From positions 1,541,450 through 1,605,449 of the forward strand of contig JAKTNV010000064.1 of NCBI GenBank assembly GCA_022747635.1: a DNA stretch of 64,000 bases, written 5' to 3'. Each line of letters begins with the position of its first letter. The first letter of the stretch is position 1. The notes beneath the pieces were generated by a model that saw only the letters and a program-made list of their open reading frames with translations, was not told the origin of the DNA and ran no database searches. The stretch is from Hetaerina americana. Taxonomy: Eukaryota; Arthropoda; Insecta; Odonata; Calopterygidae. The position numbers and the translations under genes were made by a program. Shown here in pieces: positions 1 through 10,107 of the stretch.

Positions 1-410
1 GGTTTTGTTAGGAGAGGCCAGTAAATTTGAAGATATTTTAGCGTTGCGAGGAATTTTAGGCACTACGGTTCTCGGTTGATAATTCATGAAATGAAAACCT
101 TTCGCGCGTGAGTATCGGTCTGATGGTGGGACGTGGGCAGTGTCCGGGAAACTCCGAGATGCTGATTCCCTCCGGTAGATCACTAGCGTGCTTACAAGTG
201 AGGAATCGGGACTAGGATATTCTTTTATTTAAATGAAATATTACAAAATAGAGAACCTTCAGAGTGTACAGGGACACTTGCTCTGGTGAGCTCTAGGGAC
301 ACTGGTCTTTAATGGCTGGTAACTTTTCACCTTTTATTAGTTGTGAACTTCAAAGAAAAGTTTCAGACGAAATATGTAATGATGATGCAGTCTATATCTT
401 CTAGGTTTGC
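1..410. other. unassigned sequence
   Basis: I see no coding pattern, RNA gene or repeat that matches anything else in the window. Composition is mixed and there are no long open frames. Confidence 0.5.
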
Positions 411-615
411 ATAAAGAGTATCGGGAAAAAAGGAAGTAACAGGATAGGGATGTTGGGCGGGATGAAGGGAGGAAGGAAGTACTCAGAGATGAAGAAGGAC
501 CTAATCTAGAGTAGGATGCTGGATTTTGGGTTTTGTTAGGAGTAATAAAAAATTTATTTGGTAGTTGTGTCCATCCAAAAACCTACCTTAACCGGTAGAT
601 TACCTAAATAATAAT
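411..615 (+). mobile_element. LINE family A, 3' UTR fragment
   Basis: This stretch matches the 3' ends of the two longer LINE copies at 26.28-26.58 kb (plus strand) and 40.16-40.33 kb (minus strand). Shared landmarks are a GGGATGAAGGGAGGAAG block, a GTACTCAGAGATGAAGA block and a terminal CTACCTTAACCGGTAGATTA followed by an ATAATA-rich tail. The palindromic TACC-TTAA-CCGGTA region next to the tail may be the hairpin read by the element's reverse transcriptase. It is a 5'-truncated, probably dead copy. Confidence 0.8.
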
Positions 616-1830
616 ACCCACTGAGGTGGTCCCTCAGTTTTAAGAAGTCTATACAGAAAACACCTTCACTGCAATCACCAAAATCATTATGATAACATTT
701 CCTGTTGCTTTCCAATTAGAGGTTTTTTCCATCAACGTTTCTAAATATACTTAATCATCCAGGACTTTTCTTAATGAATACGTTGCATCACTATCTATTT
801 ATGCTAATGCTTACAATTTGAGAAGATAATTAGCATGCATAAGTCACGGCCACGATACTAATTCGGGTCATAGTGCGTTCAATTTCAATGGAATACCATT
901 TACCATTTTTATGGTGGCCTCACAATACTTCCGTGCACATCACCCTATATCCCATCTCTTCATGGAATATGCGTTACATTTACTGTTATTTAATATCCGA
1001 GATTACGTGATTAGTGTCAAAACCTTGGTAATGGAGGCTTTTTTTTAACTCAACACATTTCGTGATGCAAACACTAGCTATACAATCTTGTAAAATTATT
1101 TCCGCGTATTGTTGAAACTTCTGAACATGTCGAAGTATTCCGACAACAAGAACATGACGCGAATGTGAAAAGGTCGGTTTGTGTCGTTTGTTGATGGCTC
1201 GCGCTAATTGGCGAACGCTATCACGGAATCGCCAAATCGGTAAGCCAATTGGAATCAGCCACTCCCACGACCATAGATCACACTGACCCGAAATAAGGAT
1301 TGATGCCAGACCCTCCACCCCTTGGGCGAGGGTCGAGGGTGGAGTGACACGCACTGAAAGGACGCATTGGAACTGTTGACACCAAGGGTTGCGGCACCAT
1401 CTTAAATTCATCAACTTCTTCTTTCGATTATAGACATCAGTCCAAGTCAAAGACATTCATCTTGCCTTCTCTAACAGATCGTCAAAATTTCACCTTCTCC
1501 TAGTTATCTTCTCAGAAAACTCAGTCTGAGCTCTTGCCACCCACTGGTCCCGCAAATAAATTTATTAGTTGGGTCTATTGACATCCTTCTCTCCATTATT
1601 CCCATTTTCCTCCAACCTTCCTAATCATATCTCCCGTGATCCTTGCAGTTCTTTGCGTCTAGTCCACACTGTTTCCTCTGGAACTCTTTGTGTTGAGCAA
1701 TTCACTCTCACCATTCCCATACGGTTCACATCTTCACCTGGTCGTTAAGTGCTTCCCTTTCCAAATTCCAAAGAAACTGCGGGAGATGCCGCAACAGTAA
1801 CTTTTAACGGAGTCATCCGCTAATGTGCAT
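616..1830. other. unassigned, AT-rich; one long minus-strand open frame
   Basis: There is one open frame of 156 codons on the minus strand at 986-1456. I do not recognise a domain, and it has no supporting splice or expression context. It contains Trp- and Cys-rich segments and an uninterrupted stretch VRQLARAINKRHKP, so an old mobile-element ORF is possible. Nothing else stands out. Confidence 0.3.
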
Positions 1831-1908
1831 TTCAATGCAAAAATTTCAGAGTGTAAAAATCATTCGCCTTGACTGGGATTCGAAACCATATCCCTCAATA
1901 TCCGTCGT
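1831..1908 (-). mobile_element. tRNA-derived SINE fragment, inverted copy
   Basis: Read on the minus strand, the segment has a B-box-like GGTTTCGAATCCC followed by AGTCAAGGCGAATGATTTTT. It is the reverse complement, with few mismatches, of 1997-2074. The A-box part of the head is missing or diverged in this copy. Confidence 0.75.
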
Positions 1909-1964
1909 AATTCGTCACAACATCTTGTTCCTTTAAAAGCCCCAACAATTTCAGAGTTTAAGAG

Positions 1965-2074
1965 GACGCCTCGAAAGCTTAAGTGGCTAAAGCACTCGAC
2001 CGGATATTGAGGGATCTGGGCTCGTATCCCAGTCAAGGCGAATGATTTTTACTCTCTGAAATTGTTGCATTGAA
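1965..2074 (+). mobile_element. tRNA-derived SINE fragment
   Basis: The head has an A-box-like run (AGCTTAAGTGGCTAAAGCAC) and a B-box-like GGGCTCGTATCCC at tRNA-like spacing. It is followed by the same AGTCAAGGCGAATGATTTTT body seen in inverted orientation at 1831-1908. A related head lies at 16.65-16.74 kb. There is no intact cloverleaf or discriminator end, so this is a SINE and not a tRNA gene. Confidence 0.75.
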
Positions 2075-2466
2075 TTGCTTCCCTTTGGTTTAAGAAGTTC
2101 ATTTCCGTACCCTCTACCTTCTTTCTATAATTCCAATGAACTATACTTTTCCTTCCATAAGGACCAAATTACGGCCCAAATCTTCCTCTTCCCCAGTGAA
2201 GGCCTGCGAGTATCCAATTGCCCCGGCTAAATTTATCCACGACAATGAAGTAATCTAATTGATATCCTCCGCTCTCACTAAGCATTTTCAATGGGCAGCA
2301 CAAACTCTTTTGATTGTACCTGGACCAGGTGTTGATCATCATTTAGCCCTGTCTCCTCTAAAGCGCGACTAATATTCTCTCCGCAATCATTTCTCATCAC
2401 ACAACCGCACCCCCCGACCTCCCTCTTTCTCACTTTCCTACCGTTTAATATTTAGTAACATGGCGC
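2075..2466. other. unassigned sequence
   Basis: Pyrimidine-rich, with many short stops in every frame. I see no feature I can support. Confidence 0.4.
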
Positions 2467-2690
2467 TCAGGCGCATGACGCCTTTCCATCTGCCGCACTG
2501 ACAGACGGTGGAACAGACAATGCGCGGACTACCTTCCCTGCGACTCTTACCCTGACCGCTGCCACACACCTTTTTGGTGGCTTGCAGGGTATTGATGTAG
2601 ATGCAGATGTAGATGTACCCTTCGACCTACCGCGGGTGGCCCTACCACGAGCAAGAACCGGTCCTTTCGACCTACCAGTCCTTAGGATAA
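2467..2690 (-). mobile_element. LINE family A, 5'-UTR-like fragment (diverged)
   Basis: The order GAACAGAC, GCG-GGACTACCTT, CTTCGACCTA, then a CCCT..CACGAGCAA block parallels 43.39-43.48 kb, the 5' end of the minus-strand family A LINE. The match is diverged. It is split by a 63-bp insertion at 2553-2615. Confidence 0.5.
2553..2615 (+). mobile_element. very short CR1-like LINE 3'-end insertion
   Basis: The segment carries the 3'-terminal hairpin (GCTGCC..ACC/GGT..GGCTTGCAGGGT) and a GATGTAGATGCAGATGTAGATG tail region typical of the CR1-like LINE 3' ends elsewhere in the window. It is flanked by TACCC at 2548-2552 and again at 2616-2620. The interrupted sequence is LINE 5'-UTR-like, so the repeat of TACCC reads as a target-site duplication. 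Confidence 0.65.
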
Positions 2691-4880
2691 GGAGCACGCA
2701 AGCGCTTTCCTCCAACCCTTCGTTGTAGTCCATGGTAGGGATTTGGCGGCACCAAAATAAAAATATATTCAACAGTAGTAAATCGGAGCTCTTTTACTTT
2801 CTCTCGGGGATAAACATTTTGAATAAGCAAAAGCATATGTTTAGAGAATCTCATTCCGAAAATTCCTTCATGACAAAAAGCAGAGCCGTGGCAGACAGAG
2901 CGAACTTTTCCTTTCGAACAAACCTCGTTTCCGTAACTTATATTCTATTTCTTTTGGCAAACCTTCGGTTGGCGGACACCACCGCAAATTACTTATGTTT
3001 TTCTAACTAACTAAAACTTTATTATGAGGATCTCAGAGAGGTACGGCGGAAAAGAATAGTTCGCCAAAAATTTCCAGAAATGGCCCATTTAGTATAAAAT
3101 TACCTTGCGAGGCTGTTTCGCAGGCATTGTTGCGCAATGGGTCCCAAAGGCCCTCTCACGGCATGTAAGCACGTCTGCCGAAAATAGTTCCACTTTCAAC
3201 TTCTCTAAATTAATCATCCTCTCTCTCGCCGTTCGGTGTCTCCCCTTCCTGGTCGCCCCACAGCTCCTCCCCCCCCCCCAACACCGCCGCCCCCATATCG
3301 AGGCCAATCTTTTCCCTTTCCATTTCACACTTCTTATCTCCCATCCCCAAGAAGAGTCGTTTTAAAGCACCGTTGCCGTGGGAATTGACTCTTTTAGGAG
3401 CGAAATTAGGATGCTGGTGACATGTTATTCGTTGGATACCTAGAATTCACCCAGAGTACCTCAACTCTTGAGGATAGATTTGTTGGTAGAAAATTATAAT
3501 GCAACGCATACTTCGTGTCTTTAATGCAACGTTCTTCGACGGTCCGTCATTTTGTGAACACTGGAACAAACGCACGCGAATCTCCGTCGTTCCCATGAAA
3601 TTCTGCAGGGCAGCCTATGCAGGACTCAGAAATGGCCAAGTGATACGAGAGATGCGGAGAGACATGAAACCGCTCCCTGGGTGGCATTCTGTTGCTTTCC
3701 TGGTGCTCTTACTCTGTCTTTAAGAGACTATCCCGAGCGACCGAAGAGAAAGAAACAAGTCTTATTTCGTAATGAAGAAAAGCATTAAAAATGGGAACTG
3801 GAACAAATAAAACATTTATAGTCCATGATCATACTCTTTCATACGTACTATCCCTATTCATTGAGCGCCGATGTAATTCGTCAATAGAAAAGAAATTGCA
3901 CCAGAATATATAAGCTTACATATTTAATGGGCGCAAGATTGTGCCCTTAGAAGGTGATGTACTTGAACAGCACTTGCTATTATTATTCAGGTCACTCCGC
4001 ACAACGGTTTACGTATTAACGTCTTACGAGTCCCGTCAACAGCGATAACAGGTTTAAGTTCATCTATTCAAAAGGAAATTTTCATGTTGAACTAATAAAT
4101 TCATGAGCTAATTTTGTTGTTTTTACTTGATGATTTAATGGGGTGGGATCCCGTTCCCATGGAGATTTTCCACGGAAAGGACGCCAATGGATGTGCGACA
4201 ATTTGAAGCGCGGCAGCATATCCCCTTTCCCCACTCCTATTCGCCCGCCCCTCCCCTTTCCCTATGGAGCCTCTTTCTCCAGTCTGAGTCCACAAAGGAA
4301 GTTGTAGGGACGGATGCGAAGTCGACGGAATTAGTTATGGATTGGGCGGAGGAGATACTCCGAGGAAGGCGTCGAGGGGCGGGAGGGAATCGAGGGTGGA
4401 AGGGGAAGGCACTTTGGACTTGGTTCGCATAAAGGCATGCAGCAAGTGCGATGAACTGAAGGAGGCAGGCAACCCGAGGATGTGATGGGCAGGGTGTCCA
4501 CGCGGGGCGATCGATGGAGGTTGGTCGATCAATTCTCGAGATCTGAATGCAAACAGTCAGTAATGCAACAAATACGTTCCTCTAAGTGAGGCATTGACTT
4601 GGATAATATTTCAGCTGAGCATTATTTTGCAGTCCATTATGAAGGTAGCAAGAGGCTAAATGGCACACTCTAGGGAGGTGCTGCCATCTAGGCAATGAAA
4701 TAGGCGACGGCGCCTCGCCCCGAGTGCCCGCTCACGCTGAGAGCGGTTTCTCAATCCGTGGGCTCGTCAGCTTCAGTTTCCAAACCGCGCTATTTTTGTG
4801 ACTGGTTAAGGTGAAATTAACTCCCGTGAAATTAACTCCCAGTTTTACAGCGCGGAAGGTATTTCTTTTTCTTTTAAAAT
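2691..4880. other. unassigned sequence
   Basis: AT-rich to mixed sequence with short C runs near 3270 and short GC-richer stretches at 4.2-4.5 kb. Open frames of 60-90 codons occur on both strands and show no recognisable domain. No host exon can be supported. Confidence 0.4.
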
Positions 4881-5590
4881 AATGATGGCGTCTCCGGCGC
4901 TTTGACATCAGCACCGCGCCGGCCGAAAATAAACTCGTTCGATTTCGAAGGAGGGAGGAGGTGTGCGTGCGTGCGTGCGTGCGGGGGTGGAGATGGACTG
5001 GGGGCGCACGGGAGGGGTGTGGGGCGATGTGAGGGGGGCAAATGGGGTGAAAGGGGGTGGAGGGAGGAGGTGAAAAACCTTCGGAAGCCTCCCGCACGGC
5101 GGCTTGAACCTTAAGTGGAAACGAGCGGGCCATTTGAATATCGGCGGCAGGTGAGGAACACGACCCGGGAAGAGCGCCCTGCCTCTCGGAGTTCGATGGC
5201 GGGCGGCTCCACTTGTACCGGTCGGTCCTGGGGAGAGGAGAAAGGGCCGCCCGCGGATGTCCATTGGGCGATCGCCGCCGCGGTCGAGGAACGGCGACGG
5301 AACGCCATTCACTCCGCACCAGAGGAACGGGAAAACATTGAGGAGAGGCGTGTCAATCCTCCGACGGTGATTTATATGAAGCGACCGAATAGTGACTGCT
5401 TTGTGGTGACTCCTCCCTCGACATCTGGCGCATGGCGACACGACTCGCCGAGAATCCGGAAAGAAGGGCCGCGCGCCCAACGCCGTCGAGGGCAACTCAG
5501 GTCAGGTCACGCCAGCCGACGCCTCACAATCCATCCAGTCCCCGGTCCCTCTCCCGTCCACCTCAGCGGCTAGGCTCGCACGGAGAAGCG
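4881..5590. other. GC/CpG-rich island
   Basis: A sharp rise in G+C and CpG, with a short GTGC repeat near 4963-4984 and G runs at 4985-5075. Open frames up to 195 codons exist on both strands in overlapping registers, as expected from composition. It could be an unmethylated regulatory island or first exon of an unseen gene, but the sequence alone does not show that. Confidence 0.4.
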
Positions 5591-7195
5591 CTATCGCGAT
5601 TCAGATTTCATTGGAAAAATCGATTTAAGGCACTCGTAGCGCTCAGAGAATTTTATCTCGATTTTATTCCTGATTTATGGAGAGCAGCCAGTGGATAAAT
5701 GCTTCTCCCTCTTACGGCAATAATGATAACGCTTGAGAAATTAACCGTTCTCATCGGACGCCCTCTGCTCATGACTGTAAATGTAATGATTCTGGCTCCA
5801 TTTGACAGGAAATACAACATCGTTGCGCGGGCAAATGATGCGTTAATCGCAGAGGAACGGGAACACGTGAGATGTTTCGCCTCGCGAGCAAGTGAACTGG
5901 AGATAGTGCGGCTAATGGAAATACTGTTATCTTTGAAACATGGAAGCACTGCGCGAAAATTCTCGTGGAAGCCATAGCGATCGATGTGTCAGTCAGAGTC
6001 TTGGGGAACGGAAAGGAGACCGGGAAGAAGGATTCGGGATCTACCTCTGTAAACGGATGCAAAAGATCAAATGGGCAGACAGTGAGGAAGGAAGAGTTAT
6101 AAGGAAGAGCAGGGGATGAACGGACGAAATGGAACAGGACAAGGAAGATGAGAGCGTGTTGGAACCGTAACTCCTTCTGAAGGAAGCGTGGTGGGGTTGG
6201 TTCGCACCTCAGAGGAGAATGAGAGAGGGAGAGACGGTGGGACAATAAGGGAAGGAGCCGAGGAACAAGTGCGGATAGGGATAGGTAAAGTGGTGCCCAG
6301 GGCAATGTCAATCATTGTCACGCGGAAAGGGAATTTCATTTAATTGCTTGGCGCTCTGTATGAATGTGATTTTAAGACGTATTTGTAGGAAGGGATGTTT
6401 ATACACAGGGAGGTTATTCGGGAACAGAACTGATGATGCTTTATATTAGAATCATGTGGCATTGACGAGGACAGTGATGTCGAGGACTTGAGAAGATTGT
6501 ACTGAGAGGGCTGGCATGTTCTCTATAGGCACGGTATGCCGTTCTAATATTAAACGCAGTTGAAATGCCCTAATGATCCGCTCGGGCGATGGGAATAAGG
6601 CCATCTGCAAGGCAACGCTGAGGATCCCATCGTGGAAATCGAATGTTGTGGACTCCCCTTCGTACGAATTCCCCATTCGCGACTTACAGTTAGAGGAACA
6701 AGGTCGTTCAAATGAATTGAAGATTCGGCTCCAGCCCGCGATTGCAAGTGGATTTCATCTTGCCTCGAAGACGATTTCTCCGATGATTCTTACTTTTTCA
6801 TTGGGTCAGAAACCCGGACACAGAATCGGGCTGATTCTCTGTGATTTGCGACCTTCTGACCCAAGCGTGAATCGCCCACGCGTCACCAAATGTCGATCCT
6901 TAGTGTCACGCTGCAGCGAGTACGTGACTGACTCTGCCGACCAGTCTGCACCTTCATTTATCTACGTGCATGCAGTGAATAATGGTAAACGTGAATTAAG
7001 TACGACTAACTTTATCAATAAATATTTCCTTCAGCCGTAAAGGTTTCATTTACAGGTTTTTATGAAACGGATGTACTCATATAATTTTCCCATTTCTGTT
7101 TTCAATGGATGGTACTTGTAAAACTCTGATGACTGGAAAGCCAAATTAATCGGATGGACTAATTCAGTTTCTGATGACGTCTTTTTAGACTAACT
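5591..7195. other. unassigned sequence
   Basis: Open frames at 5769-6311 (minus) and 6573-7040 (plus) overlap other frames and match no family I know. No repeat matches inside the window were noticed. Confidence 0.35.
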
Positions 7196-8215
7196 ATGTT
7201 AAATAATCATACTAGAAGCGCTGGGATTGGACTGCAGCGACATAAGAGTTATCCATAGCCTCTACAAAAATCAGGTTACAACAATGCAAACGAAAAATGG
7301 ACGAAAAATAGAAGCCAAAATTAACCAAGGAGTAAGACTAGGATGCAGCCTCTCGCCAGCGATATTCAACGTATACCTGGAAGAGGCAATATAAGAAACA
7401 CAAGAATTGGGTATCCAAGGAGTCAACGTAAATGGAGTCAACAGACTCCGGTTTGCAGATGACATCTTAGTAGACATAGGCGGAAACGCAAGAGAGGACT
7501 TGCAAGCAACTCTAAGTGCTATGGATCAAGCACTGGGGGGATATAATATGAACATCAACCAGAAGAAAAATAAAATCCTTGTGTGGAGAAGAGAGAAGGT
7601 GAATTGCAGATATATCACAATTCGAGGGGTGCTACTAGAGCAAGTGGATTCCTTCACCTACCTGGGGAAGCAGCGTAGTAACATGGGATGGAAGAAGTCC
7701 GACCAAGACTTTCGTGTGGAGCATGGCGATCCATGGTTGCGACACTTAGAGCCTCGGAAAAATAGACCAGCGAAGATTGGAAGCCTTGAAAACATGGTGC
7801 TGGAGGTAAATTCTGAAGAACGAGGAAGTACCACGGTGGTCTGAAAAGTTTCCGACCTAAAAAAATAGAAGACATTTTTTCTGACATTTTCTGAGTCGGA
7901 AATGTTTCAGACCACCCATGTACACAGCACAGCAGAGGGGGATAGGACCATATGGAGAACTTTACAGCAAAGAAGAAATAGATGGATTGGACACACATTG
8001 AGGCAAAATGTATTGATTAGGAATATAATGGAAGGAAAAATAGAAGGGAAGACTTCTCGAGGAAGACCAGGAGGCACGGGACCAATTAAGAAGGACGTAA
8101 AACAGAGAGGGTATGAGGGATTGAGGGAATGGACATTGAATAGAGTGGTGGTGGTGGAGGGGTGCAGTGAACCAATCATAGCATTGAAAGACTGATGATT
8201 TTGATGATATTAAAT
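7196..8215 (+). mobile_element. LINE reverse-transcriptase fragment (endonuclease-RT type)
   Basis: The translation shows reverse-transcriptase landmarks in order: GVRLGCSLSPAIFNVYLEEA near 7330-7390, the catalytic RFADDILV at 7449-7472, a thumb-like DSFTYLGK near 7650, then, after the MITE at 7829-7922, RTIWRTLQQRRNRWIGHTLR and a basic GKTSRGRPGG tail typical of the C-terminus of this LINE type. An in-frame stop lies just after YLEEAI, and frames shift, so it is dead. The 5' part, including the endonuclease, is missing. The 3' end is near a GATGATTTTGATGAT stretch at 8194-8210. It resembles family A in type but is a different subfamily. Confidence 0.85.
7829..7922. mobile_element. 94-bp MITE, mariner-like ends, TA to TA
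   Basis: The ends are inverted repeats: GGTGGTCTGAAAAGTTTCCGAC on the left and, in reverse complement, GGTGGTCTGAAACATTTCCG on the right, about 22 bp each with two mismatches. TA lies at both outer edges (7829-7830 and 7921-7922). There is no room for a gene. It interrupts the LINE frame, so it arrived after the LINE. Confidence 0.75.
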
Positions 8216-8990
8216 AATAGTTCCTTGAACCTCAATGATTTGAATATACAAAGAAATATTATTTCATATATTCAGTCGCAAAAAAAGCCGTAAAAAATTC
8301 AATTTATTCCTTCGGTGAATAAAATGGTTTAAGTGGCAAAACGGAGAGAATAAGTCGAGTGTGTCCAGAATTGGACCCTTAAGGGCGTGGGAGGGACTTA
8401 CTATTTCATGTGGGCTCTTTGCAAAATCATTCCCCCTATTGCACATTGATTACTACCAAATAATTCATTTTTGCATGAAGTATCTTTCACGATTTCACCA
8501 TTTTGAATCCATGTTTATCAGGCAAGAAAACTGCAATTGTACTTTTGCCAGTAGTACCCCATTCATATGGACAGATAATTTCGGGATAACCCTTAGAAAT
8601 TTGGAAATAAGTGGATACGAATAATAAAGAAAAGTATACTGATTATAGAAATTTATTCCGTGCATTCAGCATTTTTCGGAAGTCGGAAGAATGTCGATTT
8701 TCCAGGACGAGCGTATCGACGACATAATCAAATGAACACGCGCAGCGAGAGGGCAGACTCCGCGCCGGCACGTGGCTCGATTTATCAGGGATTCGCCTCT
8801 CACCGGAACTCCACCGCACTAATGGGCGAGGCCCCTGGATGTCGCAATCTGCGGCAGTGGGCGCCGGTGCCAGGTGCGCCACGTGGAACGGGCGGTCATC
8901 TTGCGAGCGGGGGTGTCGCCCCCCCCCCCCAGGGAGTTGCGGGGGCGGATGTCCAAGGGGAGGAAAGGCCATCGATGGCTTCGCCTTCCC
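8216..8990. other. unassigned; GC-rich from about 8800
   Basis: AT-rich to about 8640, then rising G+C with a C10 run near 8920, leading directly into the minisatellite. No gene is supported. Confidence 0.35.
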
Positions 8991-9745
8991 GGCGCCTGTT
9001 GGGGAGGAAGGGGGAGGAGGGGGAAGTGGGAGGAGGGGGAAGTGGGAGGAGGGGGAAGTGGGAGGAGGGGGAAGTGGGAGGAGGGGGAAGTGGGAGGAGG
9101 GGGAAGTGGGAGGAGGGGGAAGTGGGAGGAGGGGGAAGCGGGAGGAGGGGCGAGTGGGAGGAGGGGGAAGTGGGAGGAGGGCGAAGTGGGAGGAGGGGGA
9201 AGTGGGAGGAGGGGGAAGTGGGAGGAGGGGCGAGTGGGAGGAGGGGGAAGTGGGAGGAGGGGCGAGTGGGAGGAGGGGGAAGTGGGAGGAGGGGCGAGTG
9301 GGAGGAGGGGGAAGTGGGAGGAGGGGGAAGTGGGAGGAGGGGCGAGTGGGAGGAGGGGGAAGTGGGAGGAGGGCGAAGTGGGAGGAGGGCGAAGTGGGAG
9401 GAGGGGTAAGTGGGAGGAGGGGCAAGTGAGAGGAGGGGGAAGTGGGAGGAGGGGGAAGTGGGAGGAGGGGCGAGTGGGAGGAGGGGGAAGTGGGAGGAGG
9501 GGCGAGTGGGAGGAGGGGGAAGTGGGAGGAGGGGCGAGTGGGAGGAGGGGGAAGTGGGAGGAGGGGGAAGTGGGAGGAGGGGCGAGTGGGAGGAGGGGGA
9601 AGTGGGAGGAGGGCGAAGTGGGAGGAGGGCGAAGTGGGAGGAGGGGTAAGTGGGAGGAGGGGCAAGTGAGAGGAGGGGGAAGTGGGAGGAGGGGGAAGTG
9701 GGAGGAGGGGGAAGTGTGAGGAGGGGGAAGTGGGAGGAAGTGGAA
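8991..9745 (+). repeat. G-rich 16-bp minisatellite with 240-bp higher-order repeat
   Basis: About 46 copies of GGGAGGAGGGGGAAGT and point variants (GGGGCGAGT, GGGCGAAGT, GGGGTAAGT, GGGGCAAGTGAGA). The plus strand is almost all purine. Bases 9190-9470 are identical to 9430-9710, giving a second-level period of 240 bp or 15 monomers. A 16-bp unit without stops opens frames in all three plus-strand registers and in the minus strand; these predicted Gly/Arg/Glu- and Pro/Ser-rich proteins are artefacts. Runs of four or more G make quadruplex or triplex structures likely. Confidence 0.97.
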
Positions 9746-9884
9746 GTGGCGTGCGATGTCATCAGTGCGAAGAGTGGTCGCAGTTATGAGGGGAGGCGAA
9801 CGAGAGCAGAGGTCATTTGCACCAGAATGGGTGGGCGGGGAGCACGCTGGGGGTAGGATATTCAGGGAATGGAGGAAGAAGGGT

Positions 9885-10107
9885 GTAGCGAAACCCTGCG
9901 TCGGCATTAGCCCTCTCTTAAAGAATGGCGCCATGGGGCCAGATAAATTAGTGTCCCATCCGGCGTACTTACGTAAAGGACTCTCCACAAAGCATCCCAA
10001 GTCAGGGTAGTGATACCTCCTCAAAACCAGACCACCGACGTGATTCGAACCCGTGCCATCAGGCTGGGAAGCGAGTAAGTTAGCCACCGCGCCACACCGG
10101 GCCCCAA
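9885..10107 (-). mobile_element. tRNA-derived SINE, family S2
   Basis: Read on the minus strand from 10107: A-box TGGCGCGGTGGCTAAC, a CGCTTCCCA block, B-box GGGTTCGAATCAC, then a body containing GATGCTTTGTGGAGAG, ACGCCGGATGGGAC and GCCGACGCAGGGTTTC. The same head and body occur at 49.49-49.80 kb, and the 3' part again at 52.70-52.82 kb. The body shared between copies excludes a simple tRNA pseudogene. Confidence 0.85.

Noticed and set aside
8991..9745. CRISPR-like array
   Set aside because: Repeats are contiguous with no unique spacers, and the window is eukaryotic.
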